DNA from: Azolla pinnata
Taxonomy: Eukaryota; Streptophyta; Polypodiopsida; Salviniales; Salviniaceae
NCBI GenBank assembly: GCA_037176905.1
Contig: JBBBWG010010834.1
Span: 1-21,301 of the forward strand
Length of the DNA: 21,301 bases
Direction of reading: 5' to 3'
The notes beneath the pieces were generated by a model. That model was given only the letters and a program-made list of their open reading frames with translations. It ran no database searches and was not told where the DNA came from. Positions within the stretch are counted from its first letter, which is position 1. Each line of letters opens with the position of its first letter. Below, piece after piece: positions 7,169 through 19,100 of the stretch. Made by a program: the position numbers and the translations under genes.

Positions 7169-10100
7169 TCATTTTCGCATCTGACTGAATATGCTTGGGT
7201 TCGCACTGGTACCGAAACCACCATTGAATGCTCCAAACCCACCTACACTGGGAGGAGCAGCCCCTGGTGCAGCAAAACCACCCGCCGAATTGAACCCAGC
7301 GAAGCCACCACCTGTCAGGGAAACAGAATAAAACAATCTTCACAAATAAGAATTGATCATAATAGAGGTGCAAGAAACCTTCACATTCAGCTTCTGAGTA
7401 GGAACCCATTGTGTGCTCTTCATAGATCTGAAGGATCCTTTAAACTAGGTGCAAATCATTATCCCTAGCATACTGCTGCACTCCGAACAATTATGTATCT
7501 TTCAGTATCTTTCATAGATTTTGAAGACACCTTAAAATTATTAAGCTGTTGTACATCATTAAGCCTAGGCATACTCTGCAGTAGATTAGGCTTTGCAATA
7601 TTCTTCTTATGCGAGACTGGACCCTTGTATATCCCATAGCTAGATGCTGATTGTTTTTGCATACTTCCAGAAACCTGTTACTAGCAGGAACCCCATTTTA
7701 ATCTCTCACAGATTTCTGCATGCTACGTTTTACACAGTTGCAGATCGTTAAACCTTTATAACACCTCTTATTATGTGGAATATTAGGAACTCGCAATAGA
7801 CTAAACTAGAAGCGCATGTTTTACGCTTTCTATGGCTCTAATTATTTGCATTATTCACAACTTCTTGTACTAGATGCACATTGAGTTTCTTTGCCTTATT
7901 ACAAGTATTAGAAACTATCAACATTCTCACAATCTTTCATTACCTGTTGCAGCATTGGCAAACCCACCACTACCACCTGATGCCAGACCAGCGAATCCAC
8001 TGCCACCTGATGCTAGACCAGCAAATCCACCACCACCTGATGCCAGACCAGCAAATCCACCGCCACCTGATGCCAGACCAGCAAAGCCACCACCAGTGGA
8101 TGCCACACCAGCAAAACCACCACCAGTGGATGCCACACCAGCAAAACCACCACTAGTGGATGCTACACCAGAAAAACCACCACTAGTGGATGCAACACCA
8201 GCAAAACCACCACTAGTGGATGCAACACCAGCAAAACCACCACCAGTGGATGAAGCCCCAGCAAAACCACCACCTGTTGATGCAACACCAGCGAAACCGG
8301 CACTAGTGGATGAATTACCAAAGCCAAATCCTGTTGGAGATGACGATACACCGAAAGGTGACCCAATCTGTCTTGTCTGCCCAAATGTGCCAAGCGCACT
8401 TCCAAGGATTTGTTGACCACCGGCAGCAGCAGGAGGTGTTTGCTTCCCAAATGGAGACATTGGTTGCTGAGTTAAGCTGCCAAAAGGAGTACTTGAATTA
8501 CCAAAGCTACCTCCAGTTGTAGATGTGAAGCTACTACTAAATAAGCTACTTGTCCCTGGCTGTTGAGATGTTGATTGCGATGATGAGATAGAGAATGATG
8601 CAGGCTTGAAAAGTGAAGAGGAGCTTGTTGGCTGTGATGTTGATTCTGGTGCAGGAATTGAAAAGGAAGAAGGCTTAAAGAGCTGCCCAGCAGGAACTGA
8701 TAATCCTGAGGCAGCAGGGCTCGACTGGTTCCAAAGTGTAGAAATACCAAATGGCCTAGATGTCTGCGGCACTGCAGGTGATGTAGATGATCCAAGGCCA
8801 AAACCTGAGAAGCTAGTTGTACCTAAATCTACTGTAGTGCCCTCCTCCTCTTCCATATCCTCTTCATCACTAAGAATTGGAGGGCCCTGAGGAGCCTTAG
8901 CAGGCAACGGTGTTGCTTCAACCAGTTGCGGCGCTCTGAAAGATGGAGTTGGCAGACTGGATTCTGTTGATATTGCAACATTAGCAGGTGATACTATAGC
9001 CGGTGGGGTTGATGCAACCAGAGATGAAGTAGCACTGGTAGGAAAGCTTGGAAGTGGCAAAGCTGAGGATGTAGATGGAGTAGATACTGTAGAACTTATG
9101 ACAGAAGGAATCTCGGATGTAGAATTCGGTACATTCGCTGGTGAAGTCATAGTTGCTGGGGTCTTTGCAACCAGAGAAGAAGTGGTAGAAATAGGTACAT
9201 CACTGATAAACAAACTTGGAAATTTGAAGGGTGCAGATGTAGATGTGCTAGATATTGTGGAACTTGTACCAGAGGAAGTTGCAGCATCCACAGTAAATGG
9301 TGGGATGGTGGCAACCAGAGAAGCAGTAGGTACACCACTGATAGGAAAACTTGGAAGTTTGGAAGAAACTACAGATGTTGAGCTCAGGCCAGCTGCAGGT
9401 AATGCCGTTGTTGGTGGGGTCACCGTCGCCAGAGAAGCACTAGATATGGGTAGTGAGACCAATGGAGTTGCCTCCACTTTAGCAGCATCATGCGAGACGT
9501 TACCAGGTGGTGGACAAGGCTTAGTATCAGCCTTCACTTCAGGAACATTCGAAACAGACACTGTAGGACCTCTAAATGCAGTTGTTCCATGAATCTTGGC
9601 CTGTGCTTCAAGTGCTGGTTGTCCAACTTTAGCATTTTCAAGTTTTGCTATGCCTTCACCCTGGGGGCGAAAGTTCGACACGGAACTTTGTTGCGTCTGA
9701 ATCAATGGCACCTCAAACTTACTGGGCATTCCACTACCTGATCCCCACGTTTCTGTGGAAACTGCACCTGCTTTAAACCCAGCTTGTGATATTCCAGGTT
9801 TCTTTGAAGAAAATTGTGAGCTTCCTGCAGCCAGTTTGGATAACCCTTGAGATGCTACAGGTCTGCTTAGATTAGATATTGATGGGATTTCAAATGGCCT
9901 ACTTGTTTGAGCTTCTGAAAGTACAGTTTCCTTAGATGGGGCTGTACTGCTAGTCTGTGTAGGCGTGCCAAAAGTCACACCACCAAATACGGGAGTTGGT
10001 GTTTTTGAAGAAGCTGGGATTTTCTGCATATGATTTGGAACAACTGGTTTCCGACCCATCATTAGAGAAGCTGATACTTTTTCTGGTTCACACAAACAAC

Positions 10101-13100
10101 ATCATTAGGCATGTTAAGATCCCACATCAAAAGACTATTTGGGTAACCCTTCTATAAAGTGGAGAGGAATCACCATCTAACCTGCTATAAAAGGTTGACC
10201 ATCAGCCACCTTCTTTGAATCTTCCATTCCATCCATGTTATACTGAGATGACCTGCCCAACTGCTTTGAATGGAATGGTTGACTAGGTTGGATCAGCCCA
10301 TCCTTTGGTAGAGTTGAGATTGTTTCGAAATGCTTGACTGGGGCCGCTCTTTTGACAGTAGTTTTTGCAGCTCCAACATCAACCCATAACTACAAAAAAC
10401 AACATATGAAATTGAGGTTGCAAAATTTTCAAATAACGTAATTCCCTGATTCACAATATCATATATTTGAATAACGCAACCTGAAATAATAGCATTATTT
10501 TAAGAGCATGATTCATCTTAAGGGTGCTAAAAAAGTTCAGAAAAAGCTTCTCACGGCATTCAAGACATTTTAGTAGAAGTCACTGTGCTGGAAGGTGATA
10601 ACTTCAACTAAACTGCCTTTATCAAATTTGACTGCATAATTTCCACATTATTTGACTGCATAAATTAAATACACCCTGAATTCAAAAGCCATATGCATTT
10701 GACACATATGCAACAATTAAGTTACAGACAAAAAGACACTAGATTCAATGGATGTCAAAAAATCAACGATATTGCTAGTGTTCTTACTTTGTCCACTGAA
10801 TTTCGCCTTCGCCTTGTGCTGTCTTGCAGTCCTGTTCGTGTTCCAGAACTGCTGTCCAACTTTGTAGGTGTCTGCAATGACATGTTCACTGAGGTTCTCA
10901 TTGGAGAGAAAATATTGAAGTCACCTGAATCGAGAGAAGCCTTTTTTCTGCTGATGGGATCTGACATTTTCTTGAAAGAGTCTGCACCAAAATCAAGAGA
11001 TTCTAGATGCCCCCTCGACACTTCAATTAAGCTTTCAATATCTTCCCTTACTCCTACTGGAGGATATAAGGCTTCCATTAATTCTTTAAGACGGTGATCC
11101 AATTGTTGTGCCACAAGCATTTGTGAGTTAACAGTTTCATAAAGACTTTGTATGCGCCGAAAATTCCTGCCGAGTCACAATTGCAAAAAGTGCATGTATT
11201 TTATAAACCAGAGATTATACACGACCACAATAACCCATCATATCATTAAAGCAAAATAAAGTCAGGCCAAGTGTATGTAGAAGGTGAGCAAGTATGTTAT
11301 CTAATTCCAAGTAGTAGTTCTTGAATTGACACAACTATTTTTCCAAATAAGAACCACTATCCATTAAAAAAATGTATCTAGATAATAATATTTAAAATGG
11401 AATACGTACTCTGATGGCACCGAGGCAGACAAAGATTGTGACTTTAATGGCTGTTGCTTCTTTTGCCAGTCTGAAAGTTCAAGGTTATGTAGATGACCTT
11501 CTAGTTCTGCAATCTGCTGCTTCAATGACTATTACATCCCAGCATACACCCAAAACTTTTATAAGTTCGAGAATAGAAAACTCAGAAAGATAACCAGCTT
11601 AATGGACAGTTAATACCTGGTCCATATGAAGAATTCTCTTTCTCATGGCATCCATTTCAGGATGCAGCTTTTGCTTGTGCCACAGCTCTTGGTATCTGGC
11701 ATCTGAAACTTGTTCAATAACACTCTGCAAATACACTCTCCAAGCATCCACTGTCACATAACAAAAACATGTATTTGAAACATCTGATTCCTGGATTGAT
11801 ATTTAGAAAGAGCAACTACAGATCGCATAAGTTAAACATCAAAATATCCTGTTGGCCTCTCATATATACCTTGCATGCTCTCATCTCGAAGATCATTGAT
11901 ATTTTGTCTTTGTTCCATAAGGTTTGCCTGCAGGAGTCTGTAAATATAAAACAATCTGATATTCTCATCAATAATGACACAAAACCAATTTGACACACCT
12001 GAAAATTCTGGCACTGGAGAGATAAATTCTGAGTTTGAGCCTCAATTTCTTCCATAAGAGATTTTGTAAATAAAGCTTTTGATTCAATTTTTCTGGAAGG
12101 TGGTTTTCCTTCTATAGAAGCCGTCAACTCATCAATCTCTCTCGCCATCAACTTCACCTGCAACATCATCAATATATTATAAGGAAATATTTGCCTTAGG
12201 GTATTTAGAAACATTGTATAAAAGAGAGGATATGGAAATGAAGAATGACAGCATTCGGTTGACAGAATCATACAAGAGGCCTAAATATTTCCTTCCAGTC
12301 ATAGCTGTGCTACATTACAACATTGATGCACTATAAGCCGAAGTTGAAAAACCTATTTTGTTGCACCACCCAATCAGCTAATGTGTTCTGATATACACGT
12401 AAACACTTCAAGAAACTGGTTTCTACACACCAAAAAAAGGAAGCAAATGGAAAACTCACCCATATATTTTAGATAAGTACAATAATTTTACTTTCATAAC
12501 CGTCTCTATGATCTTTAGTATGAATCCACTGAAATCAATGTATTCACCTAAAGCTTGAATTAGTAACTAACTTTGCTACATATAGCAGGTAAAAAGAAAT
12601 TAGATGATATGAAGTTTACATGCAAATAAAACATGTCAGGCAATTCTTGAAATGGGTTCTTAAAAATAATTTCAAAAATGGAAAAGAAAACGTTTGTACA
12701 CAGAAACATGAAGCATAAACTTCAGACAAGTACAATCAGTACTCTCTCACAGAACCTGATCACAGACTACACCATTGCAGCTTCAAATTGAATTTAATGA
12801 ACCTAGTATATATGAAGAATTATAATTTTTGAAAGATAAATTGAGTATGCTGCATCAATATTTACCCAAAAATCACAACCAAATAAAAAGACAAGGTTGT
12901 TATATCTACCAAATCTGCACAGTTCACAATAGCACGACCTTTAATTTGACAGCACTTTAATGTCCAATCAGAATACATTAGGTTTCAGAAATCCACTCTC
13001 AAATGTGGCACCATTTTCAGGTATAATCACTTGTTTGATCTGACATAAACCTTGTCTTAAATGACAAGACGCAGAATCAGAGAAGCTTATTTACATTCAC

Positions 13101-16100
13101 AGTTAGAAATATGAACAACATATTTGCATAGATAATATCATAATTCCTACTAAAGTTACCTTATTAAGCTCCTTATTGAATTCTGATTCCATCTCTGAAA
13201 TTGGGGACTCGGCCACCCTTTTCTGCTCTCTCCCTAGAACAGCTGGTTTTTTTTCATCGTCACTTTTTTTAGCACCGGAGACTCCATAGTTTACTGCTTG
13301 TCTTACAGTAAGATTGTTGGGTCTCTCTGGATACCTCGGTACACATACAGGTTTGTGATTTAAAATATTAAAAATCACAATATGAGAACTTCTAGAAAGT
13401 TTTAGACAGTCATAGAAATAGATAAACAAACTAACCTATCTTTATTCCTCCTGAATCTCGAACAGAAAACAAATTTTTCTGAGGCTGTGGAAGGAAAGAA
13501 TTTCCTTGAACATCTAGGTGTGAGCTTTTCTGAAGCTGTTCTTTGTTAGTGTCACTACTTTCATAAGAAATAGCACCTTTAGACTCTGCACCCTGAAACA
13601 CGCTGGACTTTTCAGCTAAAGCTTTGCCTGCACCATCATAAATAGACACTTCAATGATGGCACCATGATTTATGATGTAGTTAAAAACAAAGCACTGGAA
13701 CTTTTAGAAATACTGACCTAATTGTACTTCTCCTTGAATCGTTTCACCTGATTTTCGTAAGCCAGAGGAAACGGAAACTTTCTCCACAGCAGGAACTTGC
13801 ACTGGAGTAGTAACAACACTGACCCTATGCCACTTCACATCTGTCCTGCAAATCGGTTAAGCCTGGATCAGATCTTAGTATTTCCATGAAACATTAACCC
13901 CTAAGGATGCTGAAGTAGCTCTGAGTATCAAATGAGCTCATTCAGACAGAAATATAAGAATATATATAGACAATCACCTTGCTGCAGAAAAGAGGCTCAG
14001 GTTACCCTCTATTGTCATGCAGACTATAACTGGCCCGGGAGGTAGCTTCTCTCCAGTTTCACCATCCAGTGCAGGAAGCTGAATGGATGTTGTTGTCTTG
14101 TCAACAGCAAGACCAATGACACAGTTATCACCTCCAGAAGCTGAAATGCAAAGATCCTCATTAATGTCCAGATATCTAACTCCGTTAGTAGCACTGCCCA
14201 GTGGAGACCGGAAGAGCATCTGATAAACACGGTAGTCCCATCTAGTGAAGTAGGTGTATAATGCTAAGTAATCTTAAGTGTGGGCCTAGGTTTAAATTTT
14301 ATGTATTATCTTTCTACGCATATAGAAAAGAAGTTTGTTATATTCAGGAAATGCATTGAAAAAGAAAGATTTTATGGAGATAACATCATCTAGATCAAAT
14401 AATAATAAGATTTTTTAATTGAATTTCATGAATATCTTTTATAATAGAATTGGAAGAATATCATTACGGCAGTTGGAACAGTTGAAATTCATGGCAGGTA
14501 CAAGGCAGCTTATGTGTGTTTGACACATTTACAAAATATTTCCCTGGACTACCAGCATGTAGATTCCATTCTCATGTAGTCTCATATACAGTATTGATGA
14601 CAAAAAAATGGAGCAAATATATATAGTGAATCGATGAAACATATCATACAACATGAAGCTCTAACGCACCTTGCAGCTCTATCCTTGGAGTGAATCTGTC
14701 ATCAACAATTTCAAACTTGCTAGCTTCAACTTTTCGAGATTCATCCATCCATCCTAACAACACAATATGATCATCTATACATCTTCTACTTGTTGCAATA
14801 ATAATGTTCCTGCACCGTTCATTTATATACATTAGATCAAACTAACTACAAACATTAGCCATCATTATCACCAATTACAAATTCCAAAAAAAATAGCATC
14901 GATAAGGTTCGAAGGACATGAAGAGAGCTGTGCCTTATACTATGCTAGATGTTTCTTCTACCTATTTCTCTCAGAATAGGTGAGCAACACACACATACAC
15001 ATGCCAGGATCGAAGATTTATTATGTGTTTTGTAAAGCCAAACGAAATGATATTATCCTTTTTGTTACCCATTATATTACAATGCACAAACCCCAATTCC
15101 ATTATTAAGTTAGGTATAAAATTATTTGAGGGGGTCGCCATCTCTTTCAGCATGTTTCTGCATGTGTATATGTAATGTGCAAAAATTTGCTAAATCAAAA
15201 CAAAATTGTATGATTGGAATGAAGAACTTCTATGTGAGAAGAAAAATGGAGTACCCCATCCCACAAATTGTGTAAACTTTGCTCAAAATCAGATGCATGG
15301 TCATAGTTAAGGTGCAATTGCATTTTTCGGCTGAATCTATGAATCAAATCACAATATATACACTAAAAAAGGTGCCTCTAAAACTCAGATACATAAATAT
15401 AGAAATTGAAATTTTCATTAGGCACATTCAGATATACCATGATTGTATATAGCAAGCGAGAAGATATGGCCCTGAGCAAGGTGGTAGTATGTCCGCATCA
15501 ATTGTTGTGAAAATTTGATCAAAGGAAAGAACTCGCATGCCATCATGACTCTGCAACAATGGAACAGAAAGCATTACTCATTGCAACCAGAATGCTCTTG
15601 AGTTTAGAGAACCCACAAACACAAGGCATTAATCTGCTGCACTCATGTGACTCCTGTTTAGTCCTATTTACTCAAACTGAGATTATCATGCCTCACATAT
15701 TTGAAGTATATTAATAATTACTATTTTGCTAGGAGATAGAGAAATCATACCTGTGCCACATGCCCCTTACTAGAAACAAGTAGAAATATCCAATAATCGT
15801 CTTCAGCACCATCAACATCCCTGTGTACGCAACTAATAAGTATGCTGTCTAAGCACACCCACTTCAACATGTCAACTGCAATAACACCACCACACAATTT
15901 ATCAATATCGGTACAAAAACTCTAGTTTTCTTTTAAGAATGGAGCTTTCATATTTCTACTTGGAGTATGTTAGTATGATCAAATGATTAATTTTGTATAC
16001 CCAAAACATTGTATATTTCTTCTGCTTAAGAAAGATTTCAAACCTTCATAAACCTCTTAATTCAAAGCTATGTCCATGCTTTGCAGGACTCTAATCATAA

Positions 16101-19100
16101 TGCTGAATAATCCTGCCTATCTTCTCTTTGCAGGGAAACAACTGAGATTTGAACAGAATAAAAAATGACAAGCAGAAAGACTACACTACAGCTAAAGATT
16201 AATGAAACATACAACACACTGAGAGAGAATCATCCAGACAGTAGTCTATCTAATTAACAAACTGTTCTTTTAAAAAGCATCACCCTAAAGAACTTTTCTG
16301 TTTCAAACTGCAGCTCCACTTGGAAGCTCACCAATATTGATATCAGTCTGAACTTATACACAGACAATAAAATACATTCAGAGCATTCAATTGATTTAAA
16401 AATAACAAATTTTATAAGCTCGGCACATACCATATGCTTCTGGGCCACCAGTTAGAGCTTCACCAAACATTTTGCCCGGAAGCCTAGAAGTTGAATGTTC
16501 TGACAAATCAGATTTACATGTGCACAAATGTATGTCATTTGTAACATAACATAGAAATTGTCCATCAGGACTCCAGTCCACTGTCAGAAACAAAAGAAAT
16601 ACATTAAAGGATGACATTCAAATTTAAAAACGTTTTCTTATAGAACACAACAATAACAAGGAGACTATTGATCTCGACAATAGGATTTCGTTAAAAAGCC
16701 ATAAAGACAATGGCCTGCATCAATTAATATCAATCAATGCTCTCTCTATCGAAATATGTTAAAAATGTCTGCCTGACAATGATTATTTCCCTGTTTTGAA
16801 AGATGTTTGGATGACATAAGAATCAATCTTTGAGTACCCTTGTTTAGGAGTTCCCAAATCAAATGGATGCCCATCAATGATCATAGTAACCCTTGGGGCA
16901 GCTCCCAACTCCTGTCTGATTATATCATGGGGTACCAATAATTGCTCCGTATCATGCAGAAAATCATGATCTCCCTAGCTCTGTCTGACTAAAAGCCTAG
17001 ACACCACAATTCTACATCATAAAGAGTTGGTGTTACAAGTTTATCGAGAAACCAAAATGCAAACTGTTGCTCTTAGAAATGTATAAGCGAGCACAATCTT
17101 TTAAGAGACGCCAATGGCTGCATATCCATGAGAAATTCAAGCACATACAGATTCCCCCCATAAGATGAAGGGTAGCCATGTACATGTGATTCCTAGGTAG
17201 TTGTAAGATCATGAATAAGGCACTTTCCCTTTTCCCAAGAGGAATTCTTGTTTTGATCTTGTCACCTAGGCGTCCACAGTGTCTTATCAAGGATTACTGA
17301 GAAGCCCTTGTCAATACAAACTCCTTTTTAAGCATTTAGATGACTTTGCTATCCCTTCAGAGCTTCAGCTATAAGCATCATATGGTTGACCTTGTTAGCC
17401 ATGCCCTTTATTCACAGACTTTATCTATCAATCCAACATCTCATCTACCTAGAGAACAATGGAGAGTAGGTGATAGTGGGCATTCCTTTTATTCACACAA
17501 ATCATGCTAGCCCACCGGGAGATACTTTTCCTCACACAGACTCATATACTCCATCTGTTCCCCATTGGATAGCTACTAGGCCACCAAAGGGGAGACAGTT
17601 AACAAAACAAAATATATGCATTATGAGGAAATTTGTGTGCATATTTTGTTACCTCGAATGATATATCATATATATGATATATCAGATCCTACAATGATGA
17701 AACCAAAAAAAAAAGATGCATTATGAGGAAATTCGTTTGCATATTTGGATATCTTGAATGATATATGATATATATGATATATTATATCCTACCATCAGTT
17801 GAAACATTAAATGGGTTCAATATAGATCTATATTAAATATGATGCAATTTTTACCTGCTCTTACTTCTTCTGCAACTGGTTTCAATTCAGACGTGAAACT
17901 TCCAACACTGAGTTTTCCTTCTCTTGATAGAATCAAAATTACATCATCCTCGTTTCCATTCCATTCCATACATTTGATACCACCTTCCAGATGTAACGAT
18001 TTCATTAGTGCTCTGTCTTTGGCATTCCCCTGAAAATCATCATGATAAAACGGGTAACTCATTAGTGCTCTGAGTTACCATAGGGAGGGGAAGCGACACA
18101 AAATGAGACAAATACACATAAAAGTGCATGACTGGTGGATTAGTAAAAATGCCATGATTATGATTTGCAATCCATTTTTATTAGCATTGATGTAGGGAAC
18201 TCACAGAATATTGCAACTCAAAAAATTTGGGTACAACATAGTCTTTATGCGAAGGCCAGCCCATCCAATTCTCAGGCTAGAAAACACATGGTATCAACAA
18301 TAACCACTGCATGCAGTAACAGATAGGTTAGGTTTCACACATATTTCAAGTTCTCGTGTTAAGTAGTTATTGAGAGTGTTGAAGTGTTAGCAATCTCTGC
18401 ACGGGTAAGCAGATGTCAAAACTAAGTGTAAGTTTAAGATCTATGAGAGTTATGGCAAAATTTCGGATGGAGGATTTTTTGACCCCAGTACTATTCTAAC
18501 TTCAAAGCTCACAGTAGATGCATATGATGCAGCACATGTACACATCTGAATGTCCAAGATTTCAGTTGTTTCACAAACAATTGTCTTAATCTATATCGGA
18601 AGTATGCTGCAGATCAATGATCCAAATAGAAAACATATTTCCATCAGTTGGCAGAGCCAAATTCACACATCGTGTTCTTTTTGAGTCAGAATACACCAAA
18701 GCTCAAACAAACAAGGGAAGACAAGGAACTCAGAACTCTTATTTGGTAGAATGAAGAGTCATATAAAGTTTGTCTTTCAATCTCTCGTCGTATTTAACTC
18801 ATCAATGTCCTCCAGTTCTTTCATAACCCCTTTTAGAGCCTTTTCTCCTACAACGAGAACGGAAAAGGATGTTCTTGTCTAAGAGTGAGTTACCCGGTTC
18901 AACACAACTCTTCTATTCATCTTCTTATAGCATGATTGATTCCCGAATTTCCATGTGATCAACACCATATTACTGAGTATATCTTGTTGTCCTATTACCT
19001 TCTGAGTATATCATTCCCTGCATCCATTGTATTTCACAAAAATATACACATAGCTTCCTTCCCCAGCTACCTGTGTATGCTGTTACCAAATTCCTGTGTA

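Larger units (their letters stand above)
16581..17854 (-). other. NUP214 intron 3, carrying repeats and probable retroelement remnant
   Basis: A 1274-bp intron with donor AGAGCAG|GTAAAA and acceptor TTCTGACAG|TGGACT in phase 1. It holds a 100-bp-offset duplication with palindromes and, more towards the acceptor, a frame-broken coding-like stretch; both are described separately. The remainder is AT-rich and featureless. Confidence 0.85.

Noticed and set aside
7874-9592. Plus-strand proline-rich or acidic open frames opposite NUP214 exon 18
   Set aside because: They are antisense shadows held open by the 30-bp period and by Ser/Thr/Ala-rich coding on the minus strand.
10693-11097. Plus-strand 134-codon frame
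   Set aside because: Antisense of NUP214 exon 16, which has coherent splice phases and family-like content.
13974-14219. Separate small minus-strand gene beginning MLFRSPLGS
   Set aside because: Its first 79 nt are the open end of intron 7 and the rest is NUP214 exon 8; it has no independent stop or promoter.
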